This document shows, piece after piece, positions 1-6,512 of a stretch of 9,898 nt of DNA; within the stretch, counting starts at the first letter, position 1; every line of letters begins with the position of its first letter. This DNA comes from JAUZQZ01 sp964624255 (lineage in GTDB: Bacteria > Pseudomonadota > Zetaproteobacteria > Mariprofundales > Mariprofundaceae): assembly GCA_964624255.1 (NCBI GenBank), contig CAZUWV010000057.1:1-9898 (forward strand), read 5' to 3'. The notes below the pieces were generated by a model that was given only the letters and a program-made list of their open reading frames with translations, searched no databases and was not told the DNA's origin. Both the position numbers and the translations under genes were made by a program.

Positions 1-119
1 TTAACGCCTCGTATTTTAACTGTTTTTTGGCTTAAGCTGACAAAGATGGGCTATGTTGGACAGACCCTTTAGCTTTTTAGCCTCATTTCATATTGGAAAA
101 GGCTACCACTTGCAACGAA

Positions 120-139
120 GCATGCCGTGCGTAGCATGC
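120..139. repeat. Short inverted repeat just before tRNA-Lys
   Basis: GCATGC occurs at 120-125 and again at 134-139. The two copies can pair around an 8-base loop that ends 9 bases before the tRNA. It could be the GC-rich segment just after a tRNA promoter, or a structure in the precursor leader. Positions 1-119 hold no convincing gene, and I could not find a well-spaced sigma70 promoter in them, so the tRNA promoter is unplaced. Confidence 0.3.
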
Positions 140-148
140 CCGCGATTC

Positions 149-224
149 GGGTCGTTAGCTCAGCTGGCAGAGCAGCGGACTCTTAATCCGCGGGCCCACG
201 GTTCGATCCCGTGACGACCCACCA
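149..224 (+). tRNA. tRNA-Lys (anticodon CUU)
   Basis: The gene folds as a complete 76-nt cloverleaf. The acceptor stem GGGTCGT (149-155) pairs with ACGACCC (214-220), followed by discriminator A221 and an encoded CCA at 222-224. The anticodon stem GCGGA/TCCGC encloses the loop CTCTTAA, giving anticodon CTT at 182-184, which reads the lysine codon AAG. The T arm is CACGG-TTCGATC-CCGTG. The GGGTCGTTAGCTCAG start is characteristic of proteobacterial tRNA-Lys. The CUU isoacceptor usually accompanies a UUU-anticodon tRNA-Lys, which is not in this window. A strong terminator follows 6 bases downstream, so this looks like a single-gene transcript or the end of one entering from the left. Confidence 0.97.
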
Positions 225-230
225 TTGTGA

Positions 231-263
231 AGGGAGCAAGGCCGATGCCTTGCTCCCTTTTTT
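231..263 (+). terminator. Rho-independent terminator of tRNA-Lys
   Basis: AGGGAGCAAGG (231-241) pairs perfectly with CCTTGCTCCCT (248-258). One more C-G pair closes a CGAT tetraloop, and the 3' side runs into six T residues (258-263). It lies 6 bases after the CCA of tRNA-Lys and separates that gene from tRNA-Leu. Confidence 0.93.
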
Positions 264-337
264 ATAGAAATCGGCATTGTTTATGGCAAAGAAATGGGCA
301 GGAGACCGGAATATTTATGAATAATGCGAGCCAGACG

Positions 338-366
338 ATGACAACTTCGGGTACAGCCGTTACGTT
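338..366 (+). promoter_or_regulatory. Candidate sigma70 promoter for tRNA-Leu
   Basis: ATGACA (338-343) resembles a -35 box (5 of 6 bases). TACGTT (361-366) is a weak -10 box at an exact 17-base spacing. Transcription would start near 373, about 14 bases before the mature tRNA-Leu. Because a strong terminator ends at 263, tRNA-Leu needs a promoter between 264 and 386, and this is the best-spaced candidate I see. The -10 match is poor. Confidence 0.35.
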
Positions 367-386
367 TCATGGATATGGCTTGCCAT

Positions 387-471
387 GCGAGGGTGGCGGA
401 ACTGGTAGACGCGCAGGATTTAGGTTCCTGTACCTTATGGTGTGGGGGTTCGACTCCCCCCTCTCGCACCA
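387..471 (+). tRNA. tRNA-Leu (anticodon UAG)
   Basis: This is an 85-nt class II tRNA. The acceptor stem GCGAGGG (387-393) pairs with CTCTCGC (461-467) with one G-U pair, followed by A468 and an encoded CCA at 469-471. The anticodon stem CAGGA/TCCTG encloses TTTAGGT, giving anticodon TAG at 421-423, which reads leucine CUN codons, chiefly CUA. A long variable arm with an ACC/GGT stem (about 431-443) is expected for leucine tRNAs. The T arm is five G-C pairs around TTCGACT. It lies 150 bases upstream of tig on the same strand, with no T-tract terminator between, so read-through into tig is possible. Confidence 0.97.
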
Positions 472-485
472 TGTCTGGGGGAATC

Positions 486-528
486 AGCCTGAATGATTTG
501 CGAATCGCCATGATGATTGATTCAGGCT
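486..528 (+). repeat. Inverted repeat between tRNA-Leu and tig
   Basis: AGCCTGAAT (486-494) is the exact reverse complement of ATTCAGGCT (520-528). The 25-base loop can itself form a small GATT/AATC hairpin. It starts 15 bases after the tRNA CCA. No T run follows closely, so it is not a typical rho-independent terminator. It could be a 3' processing or stability structure for pre-tRNA-Leu, or an attenuator ahead of tig. Confidence 0.45.
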
Positions 529-620
529 TGCAGTCCTTACCTTTTGGGTGAGTTCAGGTGAGCGGATGGCCTGCTCGATTTGTTTGATGCGGATGAGATA
601 ACCTACGGAGAGATTTGAAT

Positions 621-1982
621 ATGATTCAAACGGAAACAAAAAAACTGGGAGCGGACGAGCATGAGGTGAATGTGCAGGTGCCGCAAGCGGAATATGACCG
701 GGTATACGCCAGCCATATTGGCAAACTACAGTCCAATATTAAAATGCCGGGCTTTCGGCCTGGTAAAACCCCGAAAGGCATGGTGGAAAAGCAGTTTGGT
801 GTCAAGGCGCGTGAAGATACGGTTTCCGAACTGGTGCGGAATTATTATGTCGAGGCGATCGAGAAGAGTGGGCTTACGCCAGCTATTCAACCTGAACTGG
901 AGTTGCCCGCAGTGCAACCGGCCACGGGGTTTCAGTTCATGCTCAAGGTGGTGACATGGCCTGAAGTGAAGTTGAACGGGCTATCCCAATTATCCGTAAC
1001 TCAAACCAGGGTGGAAGTTGAGGATGCGGATATTCAGTCCGCACTGAACCGGTTGATGGAAGAGAAAGTGCGTTTCGAAGCTGAATGCGACCGCGAGGCA
1101 GAAACGGGAGATGAGCTGACGATTGATTTCGTCGGATTCGTGGACGGAGAGGTATTCGAAGGGGGTCGCGGCGAGGATGTAAAGCTGGTTCTGGGGAGTG
1201 AGCAGTTTATTCCGGGTTTTGAGGCGCAACTTGAGGGTGCCAGGGCGAGTGAGGAACGCGTGCTGGATGTAAGCTTCCCGGAGGATTACCGATACGAGCC
1301 TTTGGCTGGGAAGGCGGCCCGTTTCGAAGTCCGCGTCAAGTCCGTGGGGGCTGCTGCAAAGGCATCCAGTGAAGAGGAATTGGCAGGCATGCTGGATTTT
1401 GATGATGTTGCTGCCTTGCGTGAGGATGTCCGGCTCCGCCTGATATCAGAGGCTAGGCAGGTGCAATTTGAAGCAAACCGTGAGTCAGCACTTCATGCGC
1501 TTTTTACGGCCAATGAAGTCCATGTCCCGGAGATGATGATCAGGGAAGATATGCAGCGGACACGTGAGCGCGTGCTGAAATCCATGCGCGAACAGGGCAT
1601 GGAAGCGAGTGCAGATGTGTTCGATGCGCCGGAGCAGCGGGATGAATTGCACAAGAGATCGGAACGGGCGCTGGCAACCTCGCTGTTGCTTAATGCCGTA
1701 CGCGAAACCCATGACCTTGTCGTGAGCGATGAGGATATGGGGGCTGAACTGGACCAGCAGGCGAAACAATATCCCGACGATCAGCGTGATTCGTTCAAAG
1801 AATGGATGGGCGGTCAGAAGGAGCAGATGGTGGAGTTACGCGATAAGCTGCTTGAGAAAAAATGTGTAGCATGCATCATGGAGCAGACTGAGACTGAACC
1901 GGTCCGCATAAGTCTGGACGAGTGGCGAAGAAAGCAGGATGCCGCTCGCGATGAGACCGGTAAGACCAGGGAGGCCACATGA
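621..1982 (+). CDS. tig: Trigger factor, ribosome-bound chaperone and peptidyl-prolyl isomerase
   Basis: Trigger factor docks at the ribosome exit tunnel and shields nascent polypeptides; it also carries an FKBP-type prolyl isomerase domain. The 453-residue product is slightly longer than the E. coli protein (432). The ribosome-binding N domain spans about residues 1-112, with the signature GFRPGKTP at 44-51. The FKBP-like domain spans about 158-243 (GDELTIDFVGFVDGEVFEGG then FIPGFEAQLEGA). The helical substrate-binding C domain follows to about 430, ending in a charged tail rich in Arg, Lys and Glu. I chose ATG at 621 because GGAG at 607-610 is 10 bases upstream. An in-frame TTG at 615 would add only two residues and sits too close to that site. 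The stop overlaps the clpP start by four bases (ATGA), so the two are probably translationally coupled. Confidence 0.97.
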   Translation: MIQTETKKLGADEHEVNVQVPQAEYDRVYASHIGKLQSNIKMPGFRPGKTPKGMVEKQFGVKAREDTVSELVRNYYVEAIEKSGLTPAIQPELELPAVQPATGFQFMLKVVTWPEVKLNGLSQLSVTQTRVEVEDADIQSALNRLMEEKVRFEAECDREAETGDELTIDFVGFVDGEVFEGGRGEDVKLVLGSEQFIPGFEAQLEGARASEERVLDVSFPEDYRYEPLAGKAARFEVRVKSVGAAAKASSEEELAGMLDFDDVAALREDVRLRLISEARQVQFEANRESALHALFTANEVHVPEMMIREDMQRTRERVLKSMREQGMEASADVFDAPEQRDELHKRSERALATSLLLNAVRETHDLVVSDEDMGAELDQQAKQYPDDQRDSFKEWMGGQKEQMVELRDKLLEKKCVACIMEQTETEPVRISLDEWRRKQDAARDETGKTREAT

Positions 1983-2611
1983 ATCTCGTACCTGTTGTCG
2001 TCGAGCAGACTCCGAGGGGAGAACGTTCCTACGATATCTATTCGCGTCTGCTCAAGGAGCGGATCATCTTTCTGGCCGGGCCGATTGAGGACCATACGGC
2101 TGATCTGATTACAGCACAATTGCTGTTTCTTGAGTCCGAGGCGCCGGATAAGGATATTTTTCTTTATATCAATTCTCCCGGCGGGTTGGTGACGGCGGGG
2201 CTCGCTATCTACGATAGTATGCAGTACATCCGCTGTGACGTTTCCACGTTGTGCATGGGGCAGGCAGCCAGTATGGGGGCGCATTTGCTGGCAGCAGGTG
2301 CCCCCGGCAAGCGGTTTTCGCTACCCAATTCCCGTATCATGATTCACCAGCCATTGGGCGGTTTTCAGGGGCAGGCTACAGACATTGAGATACATGCGCG
2401 TGAAATCATCAAACTCAAGGGACGACTCAATGAGATGCTGGCGGGGCACACAGGGCAGCCCGTCGAGAAGGTCTCGGAGGATGTGGAACGCGATTTCTTC
2501 TTGACTGCCGGGGACGCATGCGATTACGGTCTGATTGACAAGGTTTTAACGCATCGGCCAGAAACAGTGGATGCCGAGGCGGACAGTCGTACCGGAGGTA
2601 AGGATGGCTGA
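1979..2611 (+). CDS. clpP: ATP-dependent Clp protease proteolytic subunit ClpP
   Basis: ClpP is a serine protease forming a double-heptamer barrel that degrades proteins unfolded and fed in by ClpX or ClpA. All catalytic residues are visible: Ser98 in GQAASMG, His123 in MIHQPLGG and Asp172 in ERDFF. The handle and core motifs YINSPGG and GQATDIEIHAREI are intact. The protein is 210 residues, starting MNLVPVVVEQTPRGERS. That aligns with mature E. coli ClpP, so the short N-terminal propeptide removed from the E. coli enzyme is absent here. The overlap with tig (ATGA, 1979-1982) supports this start. The C terminus carries about 17 residues beyond the usual THR end (ETVDAEAD...). Their codons contain the clpX ribosome binding site. 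It overlaps clpX by 8 bases, giving a tight three-gene operon. Confidence 0.98.
   Translation: MNLVPVVVEQTPRGERSYDIYSRLLKERIIFLAGPIEDHTADLITAQLLFLESEAPDKDIFLYINSPGGLVTAGLAIYDSMQYIRCDVSTLCMGQAASMGAHLLAAGAPGKRFSLPNSRIMIHQPLGGFQGQATDIEIHAREIIKLKGRLNEMLAGHTGQPVEKVSEDVERDFFLTAGDACDYGLIDKVLTHRPETVDAEADSRTGGKDG
2594..2598 (+). promoter_or_regulatory. clpX ribosome binding site inside clpP
   Basis: GGAGG at 2594-2598 lies 5 bases before ATG 2604, inside the last codons of clpP. It decides the clpX start: an in-frame ATG at 2571 would add 11 residues unlike ClpX N termini and lacks comparable spacing. Confidence 0.85.
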
Positions 2612-3866
2612 GAGTAAAGGCGGCGATTCCACCCTGTATTGCTCATTTTGTGGCAAGAGCCAGCACGATGTTAAAAAACTGATTGCTGGTCCGACGGTCT
2701 TTATCTGTGACGAATGTATTGAGCTGTGTAATGAAATTATTCAAGAGGAAATTTCCGGCGATACCGGATCCGACAAGGAGAAGAATGGCGCCCCGCGCCC
2801 TGCCGACATCAAGGATTTCCTGGATGGTTATGTCATTGGGCAGGAGAAGTCCAAGCGCATGCTTTCCGTGGCCGTGTATAATCATTACAAGCGTATTGAG
2901 CATAATAAACAATCGGATGTCGAGATTGCCAAGAGCAATGTCCTGCTGTTGGGTCCGACAGGTTGCGGCAAGACGCTCCTGGCACAGACGCTGGCGCGCC
3001 TGTTTGAAGTGCCATTCACCATGGCTGATGCGACAACACTGACGGAGGCCGGCTATGTCGGCGAGGATGTGGAGAACATTATCCTCAAATTATTGCAGGC
3101 TGCCGACTATGATGTAGATAAGGCACAGCAGGGTATCGTTTATATTGATGAAGTAGACAAAATTTCACGCAAATCAGACTCTCCTTCCATCACTCGCGAT
3201 GTATCCGGTGAGGGTGTGCAGCAAGCTTTGCTTAAACTCATTGAGGGTACGGTAGCGGCTGTACCGCCGCAAGGTGGCCGAAAGCATCCCCAACAGGAGT
3301 TCCTACAGGTCGATACTACGAACATTCTGTTCATCCTTGGTGGTGCTTTTTCGGGCCTGGAAAAGCTCATTGAGGCGCGTAGCGAAAAGAGGTCCATTGG
3401 TTTTGGCGCTAGGGTAGCGGCGGAGGCTGAAAAGGATATTGGCGCGGTACTTAGTAAAGTCGAGCCGGAAGACTTGATTCAATACGGTTTGATCCCCGAA
3501 CTGGTAGGTCGTTTACCCATCGTAGCGACGCTGCATCAACTGGATAAGGATGCATTGTTGGAAATTTTGACCACGCCCAAGAATGCGCTGGTCAAGCAGT
3601 ACAAAGCCTTGCTGGGATACGATGGGGCGGAGTTGAGTTTTACGGATGATGCGCTGGAGGCGATTGCCGATAACGCTATTGCGCGTAAAACCGGCGCACG
3701 CGGTCTGCGCGCTATTATGGAATCGGTCATGCTTGATGTGATGTACGACATTCCGTCGCAGGGTGATGTGAAGCTATGCGTCATCAATGCTGAAGTCGTG
3801 GAAGGGCGTGCCAAACCGATGCTGGTACTCGAGCATGGTAAAGAGCGAGCCAAAGCCATTCAATAA
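2604..3866 (+). CDS. clpX: ATP-dependent unfoldase ClpX
   Basis: ClpX is a hexameric AAA+ ATPase that recognises tagged or specific substrates, unfolds them and threads them into ClpP. The 420-residue protein is family length. The N-terminal zinc-binding domain has Cys13, Cys16, Cys35 and Cys38 (CSFC...CDEC). Walker A is GPTGCGKT at 117-124 and Walker B is IVYIDE at about 178-183. The substrate-gripping pore loop GYVG is at 150-153 and the RKH loop at 226-228. The ClpP-docking loop IGF is at 265-267, a candidate arginine finger is Arg303 in VGRLP, and sensor 2 is GARGLR at 364-369. Every feature needed for partnership with ClpP is present. The start at ATG 2604 follows a good GGAGG. No lon gene follows, unlike the common tig-clpPX-lon order; instead a repeat element and a convergent operon come next. 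Confidence 0.98.
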   Translation: MAESKGGDSTLYCSFCGKSQHDVKKLIAGPTVFICDECIELCNEIIQEEISGDTGSDKEKNGAPRPADIKDFLDGYVIGQEKSKRMLSVAVYNHYKRIEHNKQSDVEIAKSNVLLLGPTGCGKTLLAQTLARLFEVPFTMADATTLTEAGYVGEDVENIILKLLQAADYDVDKAQQGIVYIDEVDKISRKSDSPSITRDVSGEGVQQALLKLIEGTVAAVPPQGGRKHPQQEFLQVDTTNILFILGGAFSGLEKLIEARSEKRSIGFGARVAAEAEKDIGAVLSKVEPEDLIQYGLIPELVGRLPIVATLHQLDKDALLEILTTPKNALVKQYKALLGYDGAELSFTDDALEAIADNAIARKTGARGLRAIMESVMLDVMYDIPSQGDVKLCVINAEVVEGRAKPMLVLEHGKERAKAIQ

Positions 3867-3872
3867 TTAATG

Positions 3873-3985
3873 CTTATGAAGATCGTAGCGAGCAGGTGGA
3901 ACAGCGAGATCAGAACAGCGTGATTTTGAGCCGCATCCCTGCCCCTGCTGCACAGTAGACTTCCCATAGGTCCGACAGGCTGCTA
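3873..3985 (+). repeat. Diverged, shortened copy of the dispersed inverted-repeat element
   Basis: This 113-bp stretch begins 7 bases after the clpX stop and is a relative of the element at 9675-9842, read on the opposite strand. Positions 3873-3930, starting CTTATGAAGATCGTAGCG, align without gaps to the complement of 9769-9826, with 46 of 58 bases identical by hand count. Positions 3931-3978, ending GTCCGACAG, match the complement of 9683-9724 apart from a few extra bases. The central 44 bases of the other copy (9725-9768) are missing here, and so is the outermost tip next to clpX. The arms still pair imperfectly. It lies between convergent operons, so it may act as a two-way transcription-end or mRNA-stability structure; no T-tract terminator for clpX is visible otherwise. 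Confidence 0.85.
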
Positions 3986-4064
3986 TGTCGGGCCATGTCC
4001 CGGACGGCGTTCCGAAGCGGTCCCGAACCAGGGCCGGCGCAAACAATACGACGATTCATGAATC
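3986..4064. other. GC-rich structured spacer with small palindromes
   Basis: This non-coding gap lies between the repeat element and the DUF2065 stop. TGTCGGGC (3986-3993) can pair with GTCCGACA (3970-3977) at the end of the preceding repeat, giving 8 pairs with one G-U. GATTCATGAATC (4053-4064) is a perfect 12-bp palindrome. No coding sequence is evident. These structures may help end transcription arriving from either side. Confidence 0.4.
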
Positions 4065-4071
4065 ATGCAGC

Positions 4072-4257
4072 CTAGTGTCGCACAAGCCAAACCAATAGCC
4101 AGCCGATGGCGACAGCCACAATCCCCATGGTACGCAATGCAGCGGGCGGGACATGAGGGAGCTTCCGCATCACGTCAATCATTTTTCCCGGGAACAGGGC
4201 GTAGGCCGCGCCTTCCAGTACCAGTAGCAGCCCCAGCGCCGCCCATAAATCATTCAT
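4072..4257 (-). CDS. Small inner-membrane protein of the DUF2065 (YjeT) family
   Basis: The predicted protein has 61 residues and two hydrophobic helices, about 4-22 (LWAALGLLLVLEGAAYALF) and 43-59 (TMGIVAVAIGWLLVWLV), joined by a short basic loop. Length, the LEG-A-Y-A-FP motif, the RTMG motif and the position directly after hflC match the DUF2065/YjeT family, whose function is unknown. In E. coli yjeT also follows hflK-hflC, so a role linked to the HflKC-FtsH complex is a reasonable inference but unproven. The start is ATG 4257, 54 bases after the hflC stop. The spacer lacks a strong ribosome binding site and contains a hairpin (GGTG/TT paired with AA/CACC around CCGG), so translation may be low or coupled. 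It is the last gene of its operon. Confidence 0.85.
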   Translation of the reverse strand: MNDLWAALGLLLVLEGAAYALFPGKMIDVMRKLPHVPPAALRTMGIVAVAIGWLLVWLVRH

Positions 4258-4311
4258 GCCAGGTGGTTCCGGAACACCTTTCTCGGGGGCGCAGCCGACT
4301 TCTGTTCCTGT

Positions 4312-5184
4312 TTATTTCCCGGAGTGATTAAAAAATTGGAAAAACTCTGAATCAGGCGTGATAACCATTTTTGTTCCCTTGCCGATGGAGTCGCGATAGG
4401 CCTGCAGTGAGCGCGTGAAAGCATAGAATTTTGGATCTTTGTTATATGCCCGTGCATAGATATGGGTGATCTTGGCCTCGGCTTTACCACGGATGATTTC
4501 GCTCGTCTTGTACGCTGCGGCCAGCAATATTTTGCGCTCCTTATCCGCTTCGGCACGAATCTCCTTGGCTGATTCCGCACCTTCTGAGCGGTATTTCGTA
4601 GCGATACGCTGGCGTTCCGCCCTCATCCGTTTAAATACGGCGTTGCTGTTTTCCTGAGGCAAGTCGGCACGTTTGATACGCACGTCCACAACGCGGATAC
4701 CCAGATCCTGAACACCGCTATTCGTCTGAGCGGTGATCTCGCGCATCAATTTGACCCGAAGCGTAGCATGGATGCCACCGGATACAATTTGAACCAGCGT
4801 GTGGCGGCCCAGTACATTACGGAGCTGACTGCGTACCACATCTTCCATACGTGCAGCCACGCCATTCTCATTGCGCGCCACCTGATAGACCTTTAATGGA
4901 TTCACGATCTTCCAGCGCGTATACGCATCTACCAGAATCGTTTTCTTGTCCTTGGTAATCACCTCATTGGGCGGCGCGTCCAGCACCAGCAGGCGGCGGT
5001 CAAAGCGCACGACTGATTCCCACGGAAGCTTGAAATGCAGGCCTGCCATTTGTATGACGCGCTTGGGATTGCCGAATTGCAAGACCAGCGCTTCATGGCG
5101 CTGATCTACCGTATAAGTGGTCATGCTTAGCACGAGAATGGCAACGGCAGCCAGAACCAGTCCAAATGTCTGTTTTGTGCTCAT
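4312..5184 (-). CDS. hflC: HflC, SPFH/band-7 membrane protein that modulates FtsH
   Basis: HflC pairs with HflK to form a large periplasmic cage-like complex anchored in the inner membrane, which in E. coli encloses and restrains the FtsH protease. The 290-residue product has one N-terminal membrane anchor (about 6-24) followed by an SPFH/band-7 domain starting around VDQRHEALVLQFGNP. The HflC-typical stretch ADLPQENSNAVFKRMRAER is present, then an Ala/Glu/Lys-rich coiled coil (about 190-240) and a short C-terminal segment ending FFNHSGK. E. coli HflC is somewhat longer (334). The start overlaps the hflK stop as ATGA on the minus strand, and a GGAGG lies about 9 bases upstream inside hflK, so the two are coupled and probably made in equal amounts. 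Confidence 0.96.
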   Translation of the reverse strand: MSTKQTFGLVLAAVAILVLSMTTYTVDQRHEALVLQFGNPKRVIQMAGLHFKLPWESVVRFDRRLLVLDAPPNEVITKDKKTILVDAYTRWKIVNPLKVYQVARNENGVAARMEDVVRSQLRNVLGRHTLVQIVSGGIHATLRVKLMREITAQTNSGVQDLGIRVVDVRIKRADLPQENSNAVFKRMRAERQRIATKYRSEGAESAKEIRAEADKERKILLAAAYKTSEIIRGKAEAKITHIYARAYNKDPKFYAFTRSLQAYRDSIGKGTKMVITPDSEFFQFFNHSGK

Positions 5185-6263
5185 TGCTTCACCTCCACCT
5201 TGCCACGCATGCTGTTCAGCGGCAGATAGGGTAATACCCGCTTTGCCACGGACTTATCAATGATAATTTTATCCACACTGGAAAGAATCTCCTGCATGGC
5301 CTCAAGGTACATCCTCTTGCGCGTGACATTCGGGGCAGTGCGGTAGGCCTCCAGCAAACTTACGAAATGCTGGGACTGGCCCTTCGCCCGGTCCACTACC
5401 GCTACTCCGTAAGCCTGAGCATTCAGCACGGCCTTCGCTGCCTCACCCCTCGCCTTCGGAAGGATGTCGTTGGCATAGGTCTCGGCGATATTCTTTTCCC
5501 GCGCCCGGTCTTCACGTGCGCTGGCGACATCCTTGAACGCCTTGATGACCCGCGCTGGCGGTTGCACATTCTGAAGCTTCACAGTAAGAACGAGGATGCC
5601 CGCCTTGTAGCTGTTCAGAATAGATTGAATCAGCTGTTCCACTTCCACTTCCACTTCTGCTTTCTTGTTCGTCAGCACAGCATCAACCATGGTACGGCCA
5701 ATCACTTCGCGCATGGCGGATTCCGCCGCGTCGCGAACCGCTGTAGTTGGATGCGCTACATTGAAGACGTAATTGGCTATGTCCTTGATCTTATATTGCA
5801 CGATGAACGAAACATCCACGATATTTTCGTCCTTGGTCAGCATCAGGGCCTCTTGAGGGATATAGCGGATTCGCGAACCCGGGAGCGAGCGAAAGCCGAC
5901 TTCCAGCCGTTTTACGCGAGTCACGGGTATCAGCTCCGCCGTTTCAACAGGGTAAGGTAGATGCCAGTTCAATCCTGGCCCTTCGGTGGTTACGAACTTT
6001 CCGAAGCGCAACACCACGGCCTCTTCGTCTGCCGCCACCATATAAATGCCCGATGCCGCCCATAACAGCAGTGCAATCATAAACACACCCGTCACGACGC
6101 CCTTCCCTGGCCCCGTTATTCCGCCGCTACCGCTACCACCACCGCCGAACATACCGGAGAAGCGTTGTTGCAAACGCCGAATCACCTCGTCCAGATCCGG
6201 GGGTTGTTGGCCGGGCTTATTTCCCCACGGACTGTTCTGCTGATTCTGATTATTCCAGGGCAT
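5181..6263 (-). CDS. hflK: HflK, SPFH/band-7 membrane protein that modulates FtsH
   Basis: HflK is the partner of HflC in the FtsH-modulating complex. The 360-residue protein opens with an Asn/Gln/Pro-rich cytoplasmic segment (MPWNNQNQQNSPWGN) and a glycine run GMFGGGGSGSGG (37-48), both typical of HflK. A membrane helix spans about 55-77, then comes the SPFH/band-7 domain (EAVVLRFGKF onwards). The conserved stretches YIPQEALMLTKDENIVDV (134-151) and VQPPARVIKAFKDVASAREDR (233-253) follow, then a coiled coil rich in Ala and Lys. It is shorter than E. coli HflK (419), mainly at the termini. A short coding tandem repeat encodes VEVEVE near 204-209. The start is supported by GGAGGT (6274-6269) five bases upstream. 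It is the first gene of hflK-hflC-DUF2065; hflX, the usual upstream neighbour in E. coli, is not here. Confidence 0.96.
   Translation of the reverse strand: MPWNNQNQQNSPWGNKPGQQPPDLDEVIRRLQQRFSGMFGGGGSGSGGITGPGKGVVTGVFMIALLLWAASGIYMVAADEEAVVLRFGKFVTTEGPGLNWHLPYPVETAELIPVTRVKRLEVGFRSLPGSRIRYIPQEALMLTKDENIVDVSFIVQYKIKDIANYVFNVAHPTTAVRDAAESAMREVIGRTMVDAVLTNKKAEVEVEVEQLIQSILNSYKAGILVLTVKLQNVQPPARVIKAFKDVASAREDRAREKNIAETYANDILPKARGEAAKAVLNAQAYGVAVVDRAKGQSQHFVSLLEAYRTAPNVTRKRMYLEAMQEILSSVDKIIIDKSVAKRVLPYLPLNSMRGKVEVKQ
5637..5654. repeat. Hexamer tandem repeat within hflK
   Basis: TTCCAC is repeated three times in a row, followed by the near copy TTCTGC. On the coding strand it encodes alternating Val-Glu (KAEVEVEVEQ). 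Gain or loss of a unit would keep the frame and change the protein by two residues. Confidence 0.7.
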
Positions 6264-6512
6264 TCAATACCTCCAAATGCAATGCGTTTGCTTGTGGCTG
6301 GATATGCAAGCCGCGGAGTGTATCACCGCAAGATTGGTATGCACGCACTAATAACGGCTTCGCGGAAGGCCATTGATATGGTAAGGAAATTGGAAACCGT
6401 ATTTTAATTTGTTCTCCGTAAAATTAAAAAGCGTCCAGGCTAAATCCATCGCAAGAAAAATGCCAAACTGCTACCATGCAGTCATGTTCATGCCATCCGC
6501 CGGATTATTCTG
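6264..6512. promoter_or_regulatory. Divergent promoter region of hflK and lptG
   Basis: These 249 bases separate two genes transcribed away from each other, so promoters for both should lie here. The most A+T-rich part is about 6372-6430. It contains TAAAAT (6419-6424), a good plus-strand -10 box, but no convincing -35 box sits at the right distance. TTGATA (6373-6378) and TTGGAA (6390-6395) are plausible -35 hexamers at poor spacing. I did not find a heat-shock-type promoter by eye. The hflK ribosome binding site GGAGGT occupies 6274-6269. No coding sequence is evident. Confidence 0.5.

Noticed and set aside
52..70. Possible third trace of the repeat-element end (GGACAGACCC) near the window start
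   Set aside because: It resembles the end motif for only about ten bases, with mismatches and no matching arm or interior, so chance is the simpler explanation.
227..551. Short open frames running across the tRNA-Lys terminator and tRNA-Leu on both strands
   Set aside because: They read through RNA genes and a terminator, lack ribosome binding sites and resemble no protein family.
1814..2284. A 156-residue open frame antisense to the tig-clpP junction
   Set aside because: Both genes on the other strand are full-length and well conserved, so this is a shadow frame.
2571..2603. Longer clpX starting at ATG 2571
   Set aside because: The extra 11 residues do not match ClpX N termini, and GGAGG is placed ideally for ATG 2604.
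5367..5960. A 197-residue open frame antisense to hflK
   Set aside because: It mirrors a strongly conserved gene on the opposite strand and shows no domain of its own.
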